From positions 496,001 to 560,000 of the forward strand of contig NJPS01000013.1 of assembly GCA_002946415.1 (NCBI GenBank): 64,000 nt of DNA. Reading direction: 5' to 3'. The stretch's first letter is position 1. Each line of letters begins with the position of its first letter. The notes under the pieces are model-generated. The model did not search any database. It saw nothing but the letters and a program-made list of their open reading frames with translations, and had not been told where the DNA came from. This document shows positions 21,144 to 33,219 of the stretch, piece after piece. The stretch comes from Rutstroemia sp. NJR-2017a BVV2 (Eukaryota > Ascomycota > Leotiomycetes > Helotiales > Rutstroemiaceae). The position numbers and the translations under genes are program-made.

Positions 21144-23661
21144 GGCGTCGACTTGTAGCCAGAAAGACTTTGATGGAAAGAGTGGTGGTAAGGAAAAGAA
21201 AAAGGCTTTGGGAAGGGGAAGAGTAGAAAAGAATGGAAGCACACCGACATAAAAGTAAAAGTACGAAGTACAACCTCGGCCATTGAAACGGCGGGTCTAG
21301 CATTTTGCTAATTGATTACTGAGAAGTAATGCGAGATAAGACACACACCGATTGCTTCACCTCATTCGTCTTATCGGGTGGAAACATCCATAAAGCGTAC
21401 AGGGGCTCGATGAGTAAGTGAAGGGCAGAGTAGCTATGCCGATAAGCGCTGCAGCATACTTGCCGGCTATTCGTCGAGAGACCGATGTTGGATGCTGGGG
21501 GGCCATCTAATCCCAGTCGATGCACGCGGAGAACCTAGAAGGTTTTCGATCGCGGATTGGCGCATAAGCAGCGGCCTTTTTGTGGGACCACAATCTTCTT
21601 CGTATGCAAAGATGTTCCAAAAGGGGGATTGATCCGGACAGATGGTACTGTACAAATCTGGTGCTCCCAGATGGGTTCCCATGTGTTGGGTTGTGTTGTG
21701 TTGTGTAGTGTTGTACGTTGGTGAGTGATGGGCATTATCTGCGGGGTAACACGCTATTGATGAAAGTCAGATGTAAACTATGATTAGATGAGACACTGGT
21801 ATCCCAACTATCACAGTTGGTGCGAGTAGTAGAACAATATTGGAAAAAGGTTACCGACACTGCCGTAACTGCCAAGTTTTCTGCTCAACGAACACAACCC
21901 AACGGTAGGATTTAGTGAAGGATCCGGGATGGCTGCTACTATGGAAATATACTAGGGTGCGGGTAGTCCACTTGGTTATGGGGCGGGTAACCTCCAACTA
22001 TTCCGCCCCGCCTCCCGGACATTACGCCTCTCCTCAGGGACTTATATCCGTCTGCTAGGCGTTTTGTATAAGGACTTCAGAAGCTCGAATTCCCTCATGA
22101 GTTTCCGCCGACTGCATTTCCATAACATTATATCAATGTTATATCTCAATCTCCAATTATAGTAGGATCAACAGGATTTACCTATGGGCGGAAAACTAGA
22201 TGAAGAAAAAAGAGAAACAGCTGATGATAGCCGAGACAGTATTTGAAATACAGAGTACAGTAATGCGGATCTATGCTGTACCCTGCATGAAAAATTTCAA
22301 ATGGGACAGTGAGACGTATCCATAAGCTCTATCGTAGAACGTCCCTTTCTTCTGCCCTTGCCCTGAATTGGGGATCCGCTTACAGAACTACCTGCCTGGT
22401 AATAGCGCGGGTAAATCTCGTTGCGTCGGTTGCGAAAGGGAGATAAAACCTAACCAGTCAAGCATCGGTCTGGTGTGGTATTCGTCACTGTATCCCTTTG
22501 TGGCAATTTGAACTATTGCTCGCCAACCAACAACCTAGATCACCACGTGCTCACCACTTCAGTTGATAGGAGCACAAACAGTGTTTCATCGCTATCATAC
22601 AATATCGTTCTGCTCCCTGCGATTCATCTCAATCGCAGTGAGATGTGTTGCACCATTTAGGAGACGTCATGTAACGTCTCAGGACCTATCTCAAAATGTT
22701 TCGCGACGTCATGAGTTGTTTTTTAACCATAGATAGGGCGCGTTTATGGCGCTTGAAAACCATAATAACATTGCAAAGATACATGTCTCGGTAATTTCGG
22801 ACACAAAATCGGCGTGTTATTCCTGTATCATCAGTGGGATATGTAGAAAGTCGGATATGAGGATCGCCAACATTTGGTGGAAGAGTGCGTATAGCAATCC
22901 CAATTAGAGGCATGGTGGCATGCTAGCTGTTGAAGCAGCAGTGGTTCGTCGGTAGTGGGTGAGCAGTACGAGTCTGACTGTGACGTTTAGCGACGGTCGA
23001 TCTGACAAAGTAAATGTGAAGCAATGGAGATGTTTTCGAACTGATCATTTGAGTTTGGCAGCTAGCCGGCCTGCGACAGACGTAGATCCCCCAGAATAGC
23101 CCAGGCCACAATTCTTAGCCTTCTGTGCTCGCCCAAGGGTTGAATGGACAAGCAACCATGTCAGCGACTTGGCATTGTTGAGTATCACTTAAGCATCACT
23201 AGAAGCTCGAGTTTGTCTCAGACGATCGTGGTTCTCGATATTACCTTCAGATGCGCATTTTCGCCGACTTTCCCATCTTATGAGACTCTTTGCGCAAATT
23301 CCATACAGATGCCGAACGTATGCTTGGCCTATGAGTATGAAGCATTGCGCAGACGTGTATGACCGAAATGTCAGTAAGGAATCTGAAAATAATGAATGCT
23401 TTGTGCAAAACGAAATGCAGAAGTGAAGTTCAACGATAATCCCTAGCATCAGCCTTACAAGCCCATAATTCCATGCTTGAACGCCACGAATGCTTAATTT
23501 TGACACAAGCAAATGCCTAGAAATTATTTCAAGCCACGGAAATAAGCGCGTCTAAACTACAAACGCCGCTCCCCGCATTCGGAGCTTCATACCATAACAA
23601 AAGCAGAGTGAGTCAAGACGATTGTAATCTACGGTATGGCTTCAATGCTAACTAATTCGCA
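21144..23661. other. Divergent intergenic region, FNT gene to ABC gene
   Basis: About 2.5 kb separates two divergently transcribed genes. I see short open frames on both strands (for example minus 22913-22686, ATG-started, 75 codons) but no domain and no consistent splice chain. A tgtgttgtgttgtgtagtgttgt run lies near 21690. The stretch is otherwise featureless to my eye. Confidence 0.4.
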
Positions 23662-25782
23662 ATGGGCAGACCTCTAATCGGATCACAGAGGAGTCTAGCA
23701 CTTCTTCGTCGATATGGCACGTCTGCTGCTCGACCGCCAATTCTTCGAATCAACAATGGCACATTCTATCGACACCATCCGAACTCCTCCCATATAGTAG
23801 CGGCCTCAAATCCTCCTCTGTTCTCCAATCTCAACTTCGAAATTCCTTCTTCTCCAACATCAGAAAAACATTGGGCTATTGTTGGTGCATCATCAGCTGG
23901 TAAAACGACGTTCTTGCAGATTCTAAGAGGTGGTCTACTATGCATCCCCGCAACCGCGCGATCCTATCCATACCTCTCCACCTCCGACATCGACACCAAA
24001 CTACGCTCGCCTAATCGTGCAATTCGCTATGTAGGGTTTGATGGGGAGCAAGGATTGGGAGGACGGCAAGCGCCCAAAAGTGCTTATTTGAGCGCAAGAT
24101 ATGAATCTAGACGAGAAGAGACGGATTTCAGTGTCCTGGATTATTTGAAAGGGGATACAGAATTGAATCCATCTACTTCTGGAGATGAGAAGACCTTGGA
24201 TTCAAGATCCCTTGATAGAGTTATTGAAGACTTGAGATTACAGGAGCTAATTCATATGCCGGTCTCGAATTTGAGCAATGGACAAACAAGACGTGCTAGG
24301 ATTGCAAGAGCATTGTTGGAGGAGCCGGAGGTGTTGCTACTTGATGAGCCTTTCATGGGATTGGATCCACCCACACTATTGAGCTTGAGTCCAATGCTGC
24401 ATGGCTTGGCGAGGAAGAATGCCCCACGGTTGGTGGTGTCATTAAGACCGCAAGATCCAATCCCAGATTGGATAACAGACCTGGTATTTTTAAAGGGGAA
24501 TTGTGAGGTTGGCCTATTAGGAAAGAAGGAGAGTGTTCTAAGGGAGCTGAAGGAATATATTGGAAATGCAGAATTGGAAGGGGACGGGGAAAATGATCTA
24601 CATTTGTCGAAGGGCTCTTTGAAGGAGGTTGGAAGAAGTTTGACTTCAGATGGCATCCTGGAACCAGATCATCAACAAAACTCAACTACTTTCATACCAA
24701 ATTTGAAAACAACCGACGGGGAGAACAAGAGCACATCCGGCCAGCAAACTGTCACAGATGAAGCTGTGCCCATGAGCAGAGACGGTTACAGACTAGACGA
24801 TATTGAGCCACTCGAAACTGGCGAGCCCCTTATTCAAATGGAAGGTGCTCGTGTCAAGTATGGATCTAAATCTGTACTAGGGAATTGGACACAGACTGTG
24901 AACGGCGACGAAAGAGATGGCTTATGGTGGACTGTAAAGAGGGGTGAACGATGGGGAATTTTCGGTCCAAATGGTTCGGGCAAAACCACTCTGCTGTCGT
25001 TGATTTGTTCTGATCACCCACAAACCTATTCGCTTCCTATACGTCTTTTCGGTAGATCAAGGCTACCCGAACCTGGTAAGCCAGGCATCTCGATTTTTGA
25101 TCTGCAGTCTAGGATTGGTCATTCAAGTCCTGAGATCCATAATCATATTCCGAGGAACCTTACGTTGAGAAAGGTTTTGGCGAATGCTTGGGCTGATACA
25201 TTTATGGGCCTGCCAAAGTTGGACGCCGAAGCAAACAAGAAGATTGATGCATGTTTGCGATGGTTTGAACATGATTTGAGGCCGGGAGGGGGTTTGAGTA
25301 ACGACGCTGCGAGACGGGACCATGTTGGAGCCGAGCCCAAGCCCACCTGGGCTGATGATATCTTTTTCCGCGAGCTGCCATTCTCTTCCCAACGCGTCGC
25401 CTTGTTCCTTCGCGCCATTATCAAGTCGCCGGATCTTGTGATTCTAGACGAAGCATTCAGCGGCATGGACGACGGGGTTCGTGATCGTTGTCTGTTATTC
25501 CTAGCCCACGGTGAAACAAAAAGCTACTCCCATCATGGTCAAGATAAACAAGTCGTCGAGTCTGAGATCGCGAAATCAGGCAATGTTGTGATGAGTGGTC
25601 TGAATAAAGATCAAGCATTGCTTTGTATTAGTCACGTCAGAGAAGAAATCCCAGGGAGTGTGCGGGAGTGGGTTTGTCTGCCTGAAGCAAATACAGGGAA
25701 GGAGGCGCGGTTTGGGAAGTTGAATGGTCCGATTGAAGGGAATTGGAGGAGATGGGGCGAGATCTGGGGGCTTAGAAGTTGA
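23662..25782 (+). CDS. Twin-ATPase ABC protein, probably mitochondrial
   Basis: This single-exon 706-residue protein has two ABC ATPase domains and no membrane domain, so it is a soluble ABC ATPase rather than a classical pump. Its layout resembles bacterial ModF/PhrA and fungal homologues. Domain 1 has Walker A GASSAGKTT (75-83), signature LSNGQ near 203 and Walker B VLLLDEP near 222. Domain 2 has Walker A GPNGSGKTT near 435 and Walker B LVILDEAFSG near 593. The second signature is degenerate, reading LPFSSQR where LSGGQ is expected. The first 25 residues (RSLALLRRYGTSAARPP) are basic, hydroxylated and lack acids, like a mitochondrial presequence. ATG 23662 is the first in the frame. The true role is not known to me. 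Confidence 0.92.
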   Translation: MGRPLIGSQRSLALLRRYGTSAARPPILRINNGTFYRHHPNSSHIVAASNPPLFSNLNFEIPSSPTSEKHWAIVGASSAGKTTFLQILRGGLLCIPATARSYPYLSTSDIDTKLRSPNRAIRYVGFDGEQGLGGRQAPKSAYLSARYESRREETDFSVLDYLKGDTELNPSTSGDEKTLDSRSLDRVIEDLRLQELIHMPVSNLSNGQTRRARIARALLEEPEVLLLDEPFMGLDPPTLLSLSPMLHGLARKNAPRLVVSLRPQDPIPDWITDLVFLKGNCEVGLLGKKESVLRELKEYIGNAELEGDGENDLHLSKGSLKEVGRSLTSDGILEPDHQQNSTTFIPNLKTTDGENKSTSGQQTVTDEAVPMSRDGYRLDDIEPLETGEPLIQMEGARVKYGSKSVLGNWTQTVNGDERDGLWWTVKRGERWGIFGPNGSGKTTLLSLICSDHPQTYSLPIRLFGRSRLPEPGKPGISIFDLQSRIGHSSPEIHNHIPRNLTLRKVLANAWADTFMGLPKLDAEANKKIDACLRWFEHDLRPGGGLSNDAARRDHVGAEPKPTWADDIFFRELPFSSQRVALFLRAIIKSPDLVILDEAFSGMDDGVRDRCLLFLAHGETKSYSHHGQDKQVVESEIAKSGNVVMSGLNKDQALLCISHVREEIPGSVREWVCLPEANTGKEARFGKLNGPIEGNWRRWGEIWGLRS

Positions 25783-26600
25783 GTAGTGGATAGAAGAAAT
25801 TCGCGGAACTTTTCTACTGAAATGATACACCATAAAAACAAGCTAGTGGGGAGGACTTGAATTCTGTCTAGAAATGGAAGGACTTCAACTTATTGCCAAC
25901 GAAAAACGAAATTCTTTCTTGGCAATCTCACTGACTCTGAACTTCCTAGAGCGTTATCCGAAGAAGAAGAACTTTTCAAGAGCTTGCTTCTCTTCTACAC
26001 AGGTCCTAGTTCTACGAAAGGAAGGCTCCGTCCTTAGTCTACGCGCTGGAGAGGTGTTTCTCCATTCTTGTCTTTTCTGGTGATATCAACTCCCTCTCTC
26101 TCAAGGAAAGGTTTTATAGTATCCTCCATTTTCAGGTTCCACTGCCATCTCCAGAATTGTACTATTCAATTCTTCTAAACTCGCCCAGATACCAGTGTAT
26201 GAAACTATGTCTAGAATCATTCAATGAATCGACTTATTTCCTCTGAGCTTTGTGAGATCATTCCTAATGATCGCTGCAACACGCATCAAATGACTTGGAT
26301 CGTGGGAAAGTTTACAACTTATGGCGAGTCGGAATGATCAAAGAAGGAGATTCTGGAAGAGAATTGAAGAGGGAGAAGGTAGAGAGGAGGGGGAACGCGA
26401 TAAATTACAGACGCTGGAAGCGGCGGCTGGCCCGTGCACGCACCTTGGGTTCGCGGCCGTCAACCTTGAGGGAACAAATACTACAACCTCGAATTTATCC
26501 ACCGTATTAAATAGTAGTCAATACAGACAATGATTTAGATGCCGCCATAACTCGACATACGTGTCGGTATTTCGTGCAGCACGGCGAATGCGCTCCGAAT
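25783..26600. other. Intergenic stretch, ABC gene to MFS gene
   Basis: This is the upstream region of the MFS permease gene on the same strand. Short overlapping frames near 26295-26533 have no ATG context or domain. I see no repeat or clear regulatory site. Confidence 0.45.
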
Positions 26601-28400
26601 ATGGAGATGCAAACCCTCCATCATGTTCCTCCAAAGCGATCCTCATCAGACGAACCCGAGGATGCGATCCCTGAATCAAGCTCCACAAGCACGACGTCCA
26701 CTTCTGCTGCGCACCTCACACCAGACTCCGAAGATGGATCCGAATTGTATGCTGAGACAGACGAGAGCTTCCAATTGAGGACACGGCATTCTGAAAGGCA
26801 AGAAGATGACGACGATTCAATGGACGACGAGGCTGAGGGCGGGTATCACGATAGCAGAAGGAGACGAGGTAGTATTTCGACTGTGCAATCTTATCAATTA
26901 TACACACCGGATGAGGAACGGGCTGTGGTGAGAAAGTTTGACAAGAAACTGGTGCTATTTGTCGCATTCTTGTACATGTTGAGCTTTTTGGACCGGTCGA
27001 GTATATCTCCCCTAGTTTTTGAACCTCTCCTCTCCTGTCGCTACTACCGTCGTGGCTTTTGGTCGTGAGAGAGTAGCTGAACATATCTAGATATTGGCAA
27101 CGCGAAAATAGCAGGATTGGAGAAAGATCTTCGCCTGGACTCGAATAAATACGAATGGGTCATAACCGTCTTCTATGTCGCATATATAATGTTCGAATGG
27201 ATGTCTATCCTTTGGAAAATCATTCCTGCGCACATCTACATCACTAGCATTGTTCTGTCCTGGGGGATTATTGCTTCTCTACAAAGTGTAGCAACCTCCT
27301 TCACTAGTCTTCTCATTTTGCGAACACTACTCGGAATTGGCGAGGCTGGATTCACTGGTATCCCATTCTATCTGTCTTTCTTCTTCAAGAGAGATGAATT
27401 AGCTTTGAGAACAGGAATATTCTTGAGCGCAGCTCCACTTGCCACCTCATTTGCGAGTTCTCTGGCATGGGGAATCGTGAAACTGGGAAAATACTGTCCG
27501 ATCGCTCCTTGGCGGTTATTGTTTCTACTTGAAGGATTCCCCAGTGTGCTCGTTGCTGTCATTGCATGGCATCGCATACCAGATTCACCCGCTACGGCAT
27601 CCTATCTCACACGCCGTCAAAAAAAGGTCGCAGTCTTACGACTCCGTAACGAATCTACCTCATCTACTCCTACATCCAAAGATCGTCTGAGGTTCAGCGA
27701 AGTAATCTCAACCATTGCAGACCCAAAAGCTCTGCTTACATCATTCATCTTCTTCTTCACCAACATGTCATTCAGCAGTATGCCTATCTTTCTTCCCACA
27801 ATTCTACGGTCTATGGGCCACTCAACCGCAGTATCCCAAGCGCTCAGTGCACCGCCTTACCTTGTTTCCTTCATCTTCGTCCTCTTAACTGCCTATCTAT
27901 CTGACCGTCTTCGCACCCGCTCTCCATTTATAATTTTCCATTCCTTGCTCTCTTCTGTCGGCTATCTAACTCTCGCGCTACCTCTTCACCCGTCAAGTTA
28001 CATTCGCTACATGGCTATCTATCCTGCATGCATTGGCTTCTTCTCTGTCATTGCTATCACAATCACGTGGAATATCAACAATCAATCGAGCACTTCGCGC
28101 CAGGGAATTGCATTTGCGATGATGCAGATGCTCGGACAATGTGGGCCGCTGATTGGGACGCGGCTGTATCCTGAGAAGGAAGCTCCGAGATACACGAAGG
28201 GCATGGCAGTTTGTGCTTGTGTAATGTTTGGCGTCGCGGGGCTGGCAGCTGGATTGAGGTGGTGGTTGAAAAGAGAGAATGCCAGAATGGACAGTGAGAG
28301 GGGCGGGGAAGAACGAGAGGGACTTGTGGGTGTAGGAGGTGGTCGTGAAAAGAAGTCATTGGGCAAGGGAAGGACAGAGATGTTTAGGTATATGTTGTGA
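26601..28400 (+). CDS. MFS permease, Dal5/allantoate-like
   Basis: This is a major facilitator of the fungal anion:cation symporter (Dal5/allantoate, vitamin) group, probably at the plasma membrane. Exon 1 is 26601-27000 and exon 2 is 27091-28400. The 90-nt intron (GTATAT...TATCTAG) restores the family hallmark LDRSNIGNAKIAGL across the join, which settles the splice. The product is 569 residues. A 115-residue acidic, Ser-rich N-terminal tail precedes about 11-12 helices, starting LVLFVAFLYMLSFLD. Further MFS marks are ILRTLLGIGEAGFTGIPFYL and PWRLLFLLEGFPSVLVA. Helix 2 reads FYVAYIMFEW, with Trp where many relatives have Pro-x-x-Leu. Substrate cannot be deduced. ATG 26601 (MEMQTLHH) is the first in-frame start. 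Confidence 0.92.
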
Positions 28401-29432
28401 AATGTGAGAAATACCCGGCCAATTAACACAAAATATAAAAAGGGACACATCAATGTGGATGTACTTACTGTAGGTAGAGGTCAATGTAGGTGAGATCCGA
28501 CGATAACTTTATATGCACTATCAGGATAGTGATTCGGACGTATCTTTCACCCTGCTACAGGTATGCGACCTTCCAGATGCGATTTATCAATACCCGATGG
28601 TATTACACGACTCGCAAGCCCCAAATCATCAACTGCCAGGGCGGAGCTCTTTTCCGACAACGGAGCCCTACCCGCCATATCTCTCTTCTATCAACCACCT
28701 GGTCAGTCATCCCAACCCCAAATTTACCACCACTTATCCTATGCTATCTCAGCCCTGTGCCCACGATATGGACACCACTATCAATAATAACATCTAATCA
28801 ATCTACATACTGATTAAACCCACCAAACCCACCAAAAACACTCCATTCTTCGGCGTGCTCCGCTTTGCCAAGCCTTCCCTCCCAAAATCGGAAGGTGGGG
28901 ATATCCGCCAAGCACCGCCTGCATAACATGTGCCGGCATGATTTGATAGCCCGGCATCCCACTTTGTGCCTGTATGAGGTTCTTTGGGGGCTTTATGCTT
29001 ATAGTTCGACTTAAGATGCGTGAATTCGGTGCTAGGTTACTGGTTTGGGAAGTTATGATCACAGGCGGGAGATAGGGACAGCGAGATAGGTGGATAGGGA
29101 AGTGTGACGGATGCTAAATAGTGATATGGGTAGGGGAAGCACGGAAATCGATGCTTGAAGGAGAAGGAATTTAAGAAGGTGCGTGAGTGATTGGCGGTGC
29201 GGTGTCCTGGAAAAATCAACATTGTGAGATACGGCTGTTTGGAGATGATGCCTCGAAATAGTGTCAGGTAGATAGATAGGTAAGCAGATACAAATGATAG
29301 TCTATTGATGCAATGACTTAGTATGAATCTGTCCAAACCAGCCGTCTATAAGTTCTACCGTCCCCACGCCTAGGAAAGCGGAATTTACATCGCCAGATAT
29401 CAGTCCCCCGAAGTATCAGTTCCACATTCAAG
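28401..29432. other. Intergenic stretch
   Basis: About 1 kb lies between the MFS and nuclease genes. An ATG-started frame of 94 codons lies at 28513-28797 (beginning MHYQDSDSDVSFTLLQVCD), but it has no recognisable domain and overlaps other open frames, so I do not call it a gene. No repeats stand out. Confidence 0.4.
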
Positions 29433-30501
29433 ATGTTTTCGATCCTACTTCTCGTCGCTGTTCAAGGACTGTTGATCCACGCTACACCACTCCCTGAGCC
29501 TACGCCCCCAGGCATCCCGGCTACTTCGACTGCGAAGACGGAACTTGCTGCGCTGACAGTTAAGGTTGCGGGTTCCCAGGATGGGTATGACAGGGATTTG
29601 TTTCCTACTGTGAGTTCTTTCTTTTCTGCTGGGCTTTAGTGTTCTGCCACGAGTGGGATATTCATTCCCTCCTAGGCTGTGACCTATTCACTCTATGATT
29701 GCACATACCTTCCGTATTCCTCAATTCCACTCACCTGTCCACCTCCACCTCCCTTTTCCCTCTTCTCGCCTATTCCATTCCATCTCACCAAGAACTGACA
29801 CGATTTTCCTAGTGGAATACCATCTCCGGCACCTGCAATACCCGCGAATACGTACTCAAGCGCGACGGCACCAATGTTGTCGTAACCAGCGCTTGTACCG
29901 CTACAAGCGGCACATGGGTTTCTCCTTACGACGGCGCTACCTGGACTGCGGCTAGTGATCTTGACATCGACCATCTGGTTCCTTTGAGTAACGCTTGGAA
30001 AGTATGTTGTTTCCTTTCTGCATTTGCTATTTGGCGGAGAAGGATAGGAAAGAGGAGGACGGAATGGAGCATTGGCTTAATCACAGTACTGATGAGATGA
30101 ACCAGTCCGGCGCATCAGCATGGACCACGGCGCAGAGACAGGCTTTTGCAAATGATGTGACCAATCCGCAGTTATTGGCTGTGACGGACAATGTGAATGA
30201 GTCGAAGGGAGATAGTGGACCGGAGGATTGGAAACCGTCGCTTAGTGAGTTCCTCTCTCTTCCTTTTTGGATATTGTGGGGAGATGAAACCAAGAGGGGG
30301 CAGATGAGAGAAGCAGGGAAAGCAGAGTGGATAAAGGAGATCGTGAGAGAAAGGAATGTGGAAGGCTAATCCGTTGTGGTAATTGCAGCAAGCTATTGGT
30401 GCACATATGCGAAGATGTGGATCAAGGTCAAGTACACCTATAGCTTGACGGTGACGAGTGCAGAGAAGTCAGCATTGACTACTATGATTGCTACTTGTTG
30501 A
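29433..30501 (+). CDS. Secreted DUF1524/HNH-type nuclease
   Basis: This is a small secreted protein of the DUF1524 (GmrSD C-terminal, HNH-like) nuclease group found in fungi and actinobacteria. Four exons rebuild in frame: 29433-29609, 29813-30001, 30106-30244 and 30389-30501, giving 205 residues. A signal peptide is clear (MFSILLLVAVQGLLIHA, then TPLPEPTPPG). The catalytic block is DLDIDHLVPLSNAW, with the metal-site His followed by the expected Asn-rich NPQLLAVTDNVNESKGD and GPEDWKP. The end, SYWCTYAKMWIKVKYTYSL, also matches the family. Four Cys could form two disulfides. Likely roles are extracellular nucleic-acid scavenging or interaction with other organisms, but secretion and activity are predictions. 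An intron of 203 nt after exon 1 is long for this window. Confidence 0.88.
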
Positions 30502-30906
30502 CCGGAGAAGGAAGAGAACCTGAGATGGGACCTTAAGTTTAGTCCGCAACTGCAAATTTTGAATCTGCAGCACGAAAACCAACATTTGGTCAATGCTGGT
30601 GATTGTCAAAATCGTCCAGACTGAATGCAGATATGAATATGATTACTTCTCACTCGAAATAATGACTGAAACTTTGTGTGCCTTCATGAAAACCCGAAAA
30701 TTGCATATCGATTATTAGAAGCCCCCAGGCGAGCTCCAGAAAGGATCCAAGGAGATCTGCAGAATAGAAATGCTTTCCCATCCCTCGCAAAGAAATAACC
30801 GAGAACGAGCTCCAGCAGAGATGAACAGGAAGAAGAGACCAAAGCAACACTAAACGCCCACCAAGTTTGAAATTAGTTCCCAGTACCCCATTCTGTAAGT
30901 CCTAAT
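30502..30906. other. Intergenic stretch, convergent 3' ends
   Basis: This gap lies between the 3' ends of the nuclease gene and the minus-strand orphan gene. I see nothing in it beyond short incidental frames. Confidence 0.5.
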
Positions 30907-31655
30907 TTACCATATTCCATGTATCCGACCCCAATAATCCATATCATCAGGCCATTCTTGATGCATTCTCAAGTACGGATTTGGTCCCCACCAACTTGGT
31001 AAGCCCTCCCGAGCATTCTCGCCACGTCTATGTGCCTCTTGCCAGTACTCATCGTATTCTTGTCTAAATCTCTGCAAACAAGTTAGCAATCCGCAGTTGC
31101 TTTGAGAGAAATATACTCACGTTAGGCCCGTTGTGGTTCCAATATTTCCCCATCTTCGCTGGATCTATTCTATGCCCTCTATCAATTGCTCTTTTCATTC
31201 GGGCCGCTTCATCTCTTGTGAATCGTGGATATTCCCCAGGTATATTGCCCACACCATACCCATTCCAGTCGTGTAGCTCTGCCCATTCGACATATTTGCG
31301 AGAATACGGATCGTATCTTTTAAATCCTCTGGATAGAGCCCCGAACCCAGTGCGACCTGATCTTCCACCACCTTTCTCTTCATAGTCATGTACATCTCGA
31401 TCGTGATATGAGTCCCTTTCATTTAATTAGCACACAAATCAAGAGTACGCGCTGGTAGTTGTAATAAAATGGATAATACTACCAGTTTCCCCAGACATCA
31501 GGAGGAATCGCTGTTCTGCTTCCCTGTTTCTGAATAAAAATATCGGGACCCCTGTTTGTCAGAACATTGTTCAGTCGCCCAAAAAACCCTCGATGCCCAC
31601 GGCCTCTATGCCCATCTTTGGGCCAGACGAACTGCATCTTTCGTCGGTCTGGCAT
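30907..31655 (-). CDS. Hypothetical aromatic/Arg/Gly-rich protein
   Basis: I do not recognise this protein. Three exons join in frame: 31483-31655, 31121-31415 and 30907-31071, with introns of 67 nt (GTAGTA, gctaatt, GAAAG) and 49 nt (GTGAGT...TTTGCAG). They give at least 210 residues. The sequence is unusually rich in Trp, Tyr, Arg, His and Gly, for example GHRGRGHRGFFGRL, KYVEWAELHDWNGYGVG, KYWNHNGPN and LPSWWGPNPYL. This is a fold-like rather than low-complexity composition. The start is uncertain. An upstream stretch (about 31770-31724) encodes MKLTSFPLFVPPKPD before a GTATGC donor and looks like the real N-terminus, but its phase does not fit the TCTAG acceptor near 31665. ATG 31655 is the conservative choice. 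Confidence 0.65.
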
Positions 31656-33219
31656 GTAAGCTAGAATGAGAAGTAAAGGTGACAGATGGCATTAGACTCA
31701 GGTCAGGTCCACAACGCATACCTATCAGGTTTGGGAGGCACGAAAAGAGGAAAACTTGTTAATTTCATAACTCGACGACAACGATTTATGGCTTGAATAT
31801 AAACGTTTTGCTGGAAAGCAAATGAGGACCATTTAACGGTTCCTACTGTCTGAGATGTCCTTCAAGCATTCCATGAACAAACGTCTGTAGTAAGGAGTTT
31901 GGCAAACCTATCGGTGAACATAAGAGTCATAGCCGCTTGACCAGATGCCGTAGGGCTGGATGTTCTTTCGCTGTACAAGGTTGACAAACGATGCCCAGGC
32001 GGTAATTAACGAAAATTTTGAAGCAATCTTCAGACCCTAATGAAATGATGATTTGACGCCTACCTGACCACAGGAAATTTGCTATACCAGCTGCCTCTGA
32101 ACACGCATCATCAACAAACTTTTGCTGTGGTAGGTGAGAGGCTAGACGGAATGTTTGGTGTGCTACTCGGAATGACTAACTTTGACACTCTTGTCGGACA
32201 ACACCTAAAGCCATCACTCTAAGCATATCAATATCTAGCAGCAGAGAAGTACCACGCGAATGGCTTCACGTCAAGTAGGAGGTAAACTAGAAGCTGGATG
32301 TCGGTGTTGAATCGTTTGAGGGTAATGTGGGGGAGAAAAGACATGGACAAGGAAACAGATTGTGAGTGGTCTGTGCGCGACGCGGTAACCTTTCATCGGT
32401 TTCGCGTCTTTCCTTAGGATTATCAACGGCAATTCACTTTTATTTACGAGATTCGGACACTTTCAACCAGACGGTAGACACGGAATAACGACCTCAGCGC
32501 CTCATTATACTACTTCGCGAAGGATATCTCACCATTTTACTTCCCTCCTCCTGAAAAAGACGTCGTGGACTCTCCTTATGCGCCTTGAGTGACGACCCAC
32601 CTAGAATTCAGCATCTCCTTGAGTCTCCTCCGAAGCCTCGAACCTCCAACGGCGCGTCAACTACTAACGAGTCCCAATCTCATCCAACACTGCCCGCGAT
32701 ATACTGCTGCATATACGACATCTATTGGGCACAGTAATACCATTCTATGGGTGTTGGATTCGGCTTATGGTAGGACATCAGTGATATTTACGTGCTAGAT
32801 GGTTGGCTAGCCTCAGAAGAGGATTTGAAGGGTTACGGCATTGATTGGCGCTCCTGGGTCAAACTCTGGCATTTTGGATATATCATCGAATAGGATTTAC
32901 ACGCAGAACTCTCATCACGACCAGGAGGCTTGGACGACCATCGGGGACCGAGCTTCAATGACATTGAACTCCTCACGACACGAATCTGTTGACAGCACAC
33001 AAAACAATCATATGTTGGCAGTAGCAGAACGCTGGATTCTACGCGAAATGACCTGAATCTTGAGACGAGGCGGCGATTTTTACTGTGATCGAATCACATC
33101 CACCTATAACTTCAACAAAAGCATTACCTTGTGTTCGCGATCCACAAGAGCAGGAGATATCGTTCTTCCCATTTCGAAAGGAGAAATAGAGGCACAGCAG
33201 TTTCCCACAACTCGCGACG
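31656..33219. other. Divergent intergenic region upstream of sirtuin gene
   Basis: It contains the probable extra first exon of the neighbouring minus-strand gene near 31724-31770. The remaining 1.4 kb has only short frames without domains. It must also hold the promoter of the sirtuin gene. No repeats are evident. Confidence 0.45.

Noticed and set aside
19647..31655. Secondary-metabolite or nutrient cluster (FNT, ABC, MFS, nuclease)
   Set aside because: No backbone enzyme, pathway enzymes or cluster regulator lie between these genes. They look like independent neighbours.
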